Made by a program: the position numbers and the translations under genes. The notes below the pieces were generated by a model that was not told the origin of the DNA, searched no databases, and saw nothing but the letters and a program-made list of their open reading frames with translations. Shown piece by piece: positions 6,198-7,824 of a stretch of DNA of 7,824 bases. This DNA comes from Nitrospira_G sp035457545 (GTDB taxonomy: Bacteria > Nitrospirota > Nitrospiria > Nitrospirales > Nitrospiraceae), in contig DATIBM010000178.1 of NCBI GenBank assembly GCA_035457545.1, positions 1 through 7,824 on the forward strand, written 5' to 3'. The first letter of the stretch is position 1, and the number at the start of each line of letters is the position of its first letter.

Positions 6198-7824
6198 ATG
6201 CCTGAGACAGCCGAGCATCGACGATTGCTTGAAGACGGTCAAAACTGGAAACGGTGGGGACCCTACCTCAGCGAGCGCCAATGGGGGACGGTCCGGGAGG
6301 ATTACAGCTACGGCGGCGATGCGTGGAACTTCTTCACCCACGACCATGCCCGTTCCCGGGCCTATCGCTGGGGCGAGGACGGCTTGGGGGGAATCTCCGA
6401 TGACAAGCAACGGCTCTGCTTCGCCCTCGCCCTGTGGAACGGCAAGGACCCCATTCTGAAAGAACGTCTGTTCGGCCTGACCAACAGCGAGGCGAACCAC
6501 GGCGAAGACGTCAAAGAATATTACTTCTATCTCGACAGCACGCCGACCCATTCGTACATGAAGTTTCTCTACAAGTACCCGCAAGCGGCCTATCCCTATG
6601 CCGATCTGGTGGAGACGAACAGGCGGCGGAGCCGGGAAGAGATGGAATACGAATTGTTGGACACGGGCGTGTTCAACGAGGACCGCTACTTCGACGTGTT
6701 CGTGGAATATGCGAAGGCGTCGCCCGAGGACATGCTCATCAAGATTACTGTGGCCAACCGGGGGCCGGAGGAAGCAGAACTGCACGTGCTGCCGACCCTG
6801 TGGTTCCGCAACGACTGGGCGACGTGGATCACCCGACGCGGCGAGAAGCCGCTGCTGAAGGAGATCAAGGGGTCGGCTGGAGCGAAGACGATTGCGGCCG
6901 TGCATCCCGTCCTTGGCGCGTACGACCTGTACTGTGAGGGGGATGTGCCGCTGCTCTTTACCGAGAACTCAACCAACCATGCCAAACTCCACCTCGACTA
7001 CCCGGACGTCGGCCCCTATCTCAAAGATGCGATCAATAACTATGTGGTAGAGGGTCGTCGGGATGCCGTGAATCCGGAACGGCAGGGCACCAAGGCCGCG
7101 GCGCATTACCGGCTGAAGGTAGCGCCGCGTACATCGGCGGCGGTGCGGCTGCGTCTCGTCCGGCAGCCCGCGGCGCCGACTGGCGACAATACCGCGAAAA
7201 CAACCGTCAAAGGCAAAGCAAAAGGCGAGGCCGGTCCTTTCGGCCAGGCCTTTGACCAGATCGTGCAGGAGCGGCTGGGGGAAGCGGACGAATTCTACCG
7301 TGCGGTGACGCCGCCGTCCGTGAGTCCGGATGCGGCCAACGTGATGCGCCAGGCGCTCGCCGGCATGCTCTGGTCCAAACAGTATTACTATTGGGACGGT
7401 GATGCCTGGCTCGAGGAACACAACGCCCACCCGCTCCATCGCGGCAGCCGCCACTTCCGGAATCGAGAGTGGTTCCACATGATCAACGACGACATCATCT
7501 CCATGCCCGACAAGTGGGAGTACCCCTGGTACGCTGCCTGGGACCTCGCCTTCCATACCCTGCCCCTTTCGATCGTGGATCCCGACTTCGCCAAGGAGCA
7601 GATGGAAATGATGTTGCGCGGGGTCTATTTGCATCCCAGCGGTCAGATCCCCGCCTACGAGTGGGCGTTCGGCGACGTGAACCCGCCGGTGCACGCGTGG
7701 GCCGCTTTGCGGGTGTTCGAGATCGACGGGTCGCGGGACATCGAGTTCCTCCAGCGGATCTTCCACAAGCTGACGCTGAACTTCACGTGGTGGATCAACC
7801 GCAAGGACGCCGAGGGCAACAACG
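6198..7824 (+). CDS. GH63/MGH1-like glucosidase, copy 2 (3' end outside window)
   Basis: This is a paralogue of the upstream gene, read for 542 codons to the window edge without a stop. The same signature (WGPYLSERQWGTVREDY, from W20) is present. Over the first 119 residues from that tryptophan I count about 16 differences from copy 1. The barrel begins near M383 (MRQALAGMLWSKQ) and has YEWAFGDVNPPVHAW, with candidate acid Asp493 (Glu488 nearby). The candidate catalytic Glu and the NWRGPIW motif would lie beyond the edge. Relative to copy 1 it has about 15 extra residues at about 328-346, a lysine/glycine/threonine-rich linker between the N-terminal domain and the barrel. No signal peptide is visible. 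Same strand and a 120-nt gap suggest co-transcription with copy 1, perhaps with a different substrate or chain-length preference. Family assignment is as sure as for copy 1; function is inferred. Confidence 0.87.
   Translation, partial: MPETAEHRRLLEDGQNWKRWGPYLSERQWGTVREDYSYGGDAWNFFTHDHARSRAYRWGEDGLGGISDDKQRLCFALALWNGKDPILKERLFGLTNSEANHGEDVKEYYFYLDSTPTHSYMKFLYKYPQAAYPYADLVETNRRRSREEMEYELLDTGVFNEDRYFDVFVEYAKASPEDMLIKITVANRGPEEAELHVLPTLWFRNDWATWITRRGEKPLLKEIKGSAGAKTIAAVHPVLGAYDLYCEGDVPLLFTENSTNHAKLHLDYPDVGPYLKDAINNYVVEGRRDAVNPERQGTKAAAHYRLKVAPRTSAAVRLRLVRQPAAPTGDNTAKTTVKGKAKGEAGPFGQAFDQIVQERLGEADEFYRAVTPPSVSPDAANVMRQALAGMLWSKQYYYWDGDAWLEEHNAHPLHRGSRHFRNREWFHMINDDIISMPDKWEYPWYAAWDLAFHTLPLSIVDPDFAKEQMEMMLRGVYLHPSGQIPAYEWAFGDVNPPVHAWAALRVFEIDGSRDIEFLQRIFHKLTLNFTWWINRKDAEGNN
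7179..7238 (+). other. Lys/Gly-rich interdomain linker insertion in glucosidase copy 2
   Basis: Codons about 328-347 encode a low-complexity stretch with four lysines in nine residues (TAKTTVKGKAKGEAG). Copy 1 has only a short Ser/Gly-rich join at this place, and the motifs on both sides line up again. It is in frame and looks like a flexible hinge. Confidence 0.6.

Noticed and set aside
6969..7766. Minus-strand open frame of 265 codons
   Set aside because: It is antisense to glucosidase copy 2, whose plus-strand motifs are unmistakable.

Overview
The window is bacterial, gene-dense and fairly GC-rich. I infer a Nitrospira-like bacterium (Nitrospirota), because it combines a cyanobacterial/group 2a-type uptake [NiFe]-hydrogenase locus with large GH63/MGH1-like glucosidases. 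That is a guess from gene content, not proven by the sequence.

Minus strand, right to left (about 3017 to 1): this is what is left of a group 2a [NiFe]-hydrogenase operon. In transcription order it holds an unrecognised 179-residue ORF (3017-2478) and the 5' part of the hydrogenase small-subunit gene hupS (2474 to about 2065), which carries a frameshift. A fusion point follows at about 2060-2067. Beyond it lies only the C-terminal part of a Rieske-type [2Fe-2S] protein (about 2065-1829), with both cluster cysteines replaced. Then come an intact five-repeat NHL beta-propeller protein (1824-823) and an apparently intact start of hypF (826, running off the left edge). The rest of hupS, the large-subunit gene and the start of the Rieske gene are absent. 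The structural hydrogenase therefore looks deleted and decayed, while the downstream accessory and maturation genes keep open frames, ribosome binding sites and an ATGA overlap.

Centre (3018-3305): a non-coding gap between divergent transcription units, with a small cluster of TGACAG/CTGTCA half-sites in front of the rightward genes.

Plus strand (3306-7824): two tandem paralogous glucosidases of the GH63/MGH1-like type. The first is complete (923 residues) and the second is cut by the window edge after 542 codons. They are very similar at the N-terminus, including a 35-nt exact match, and are probably co-transcribed. They have no evident link to hydrogen metabolism and more likely act on alpha-glucan or compatible-solute type sugars.

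No tRNA, rRNA, CRISPR array or transposase was seen. The most notable feature is the hydrogenase 'scar' at 1829-2474.
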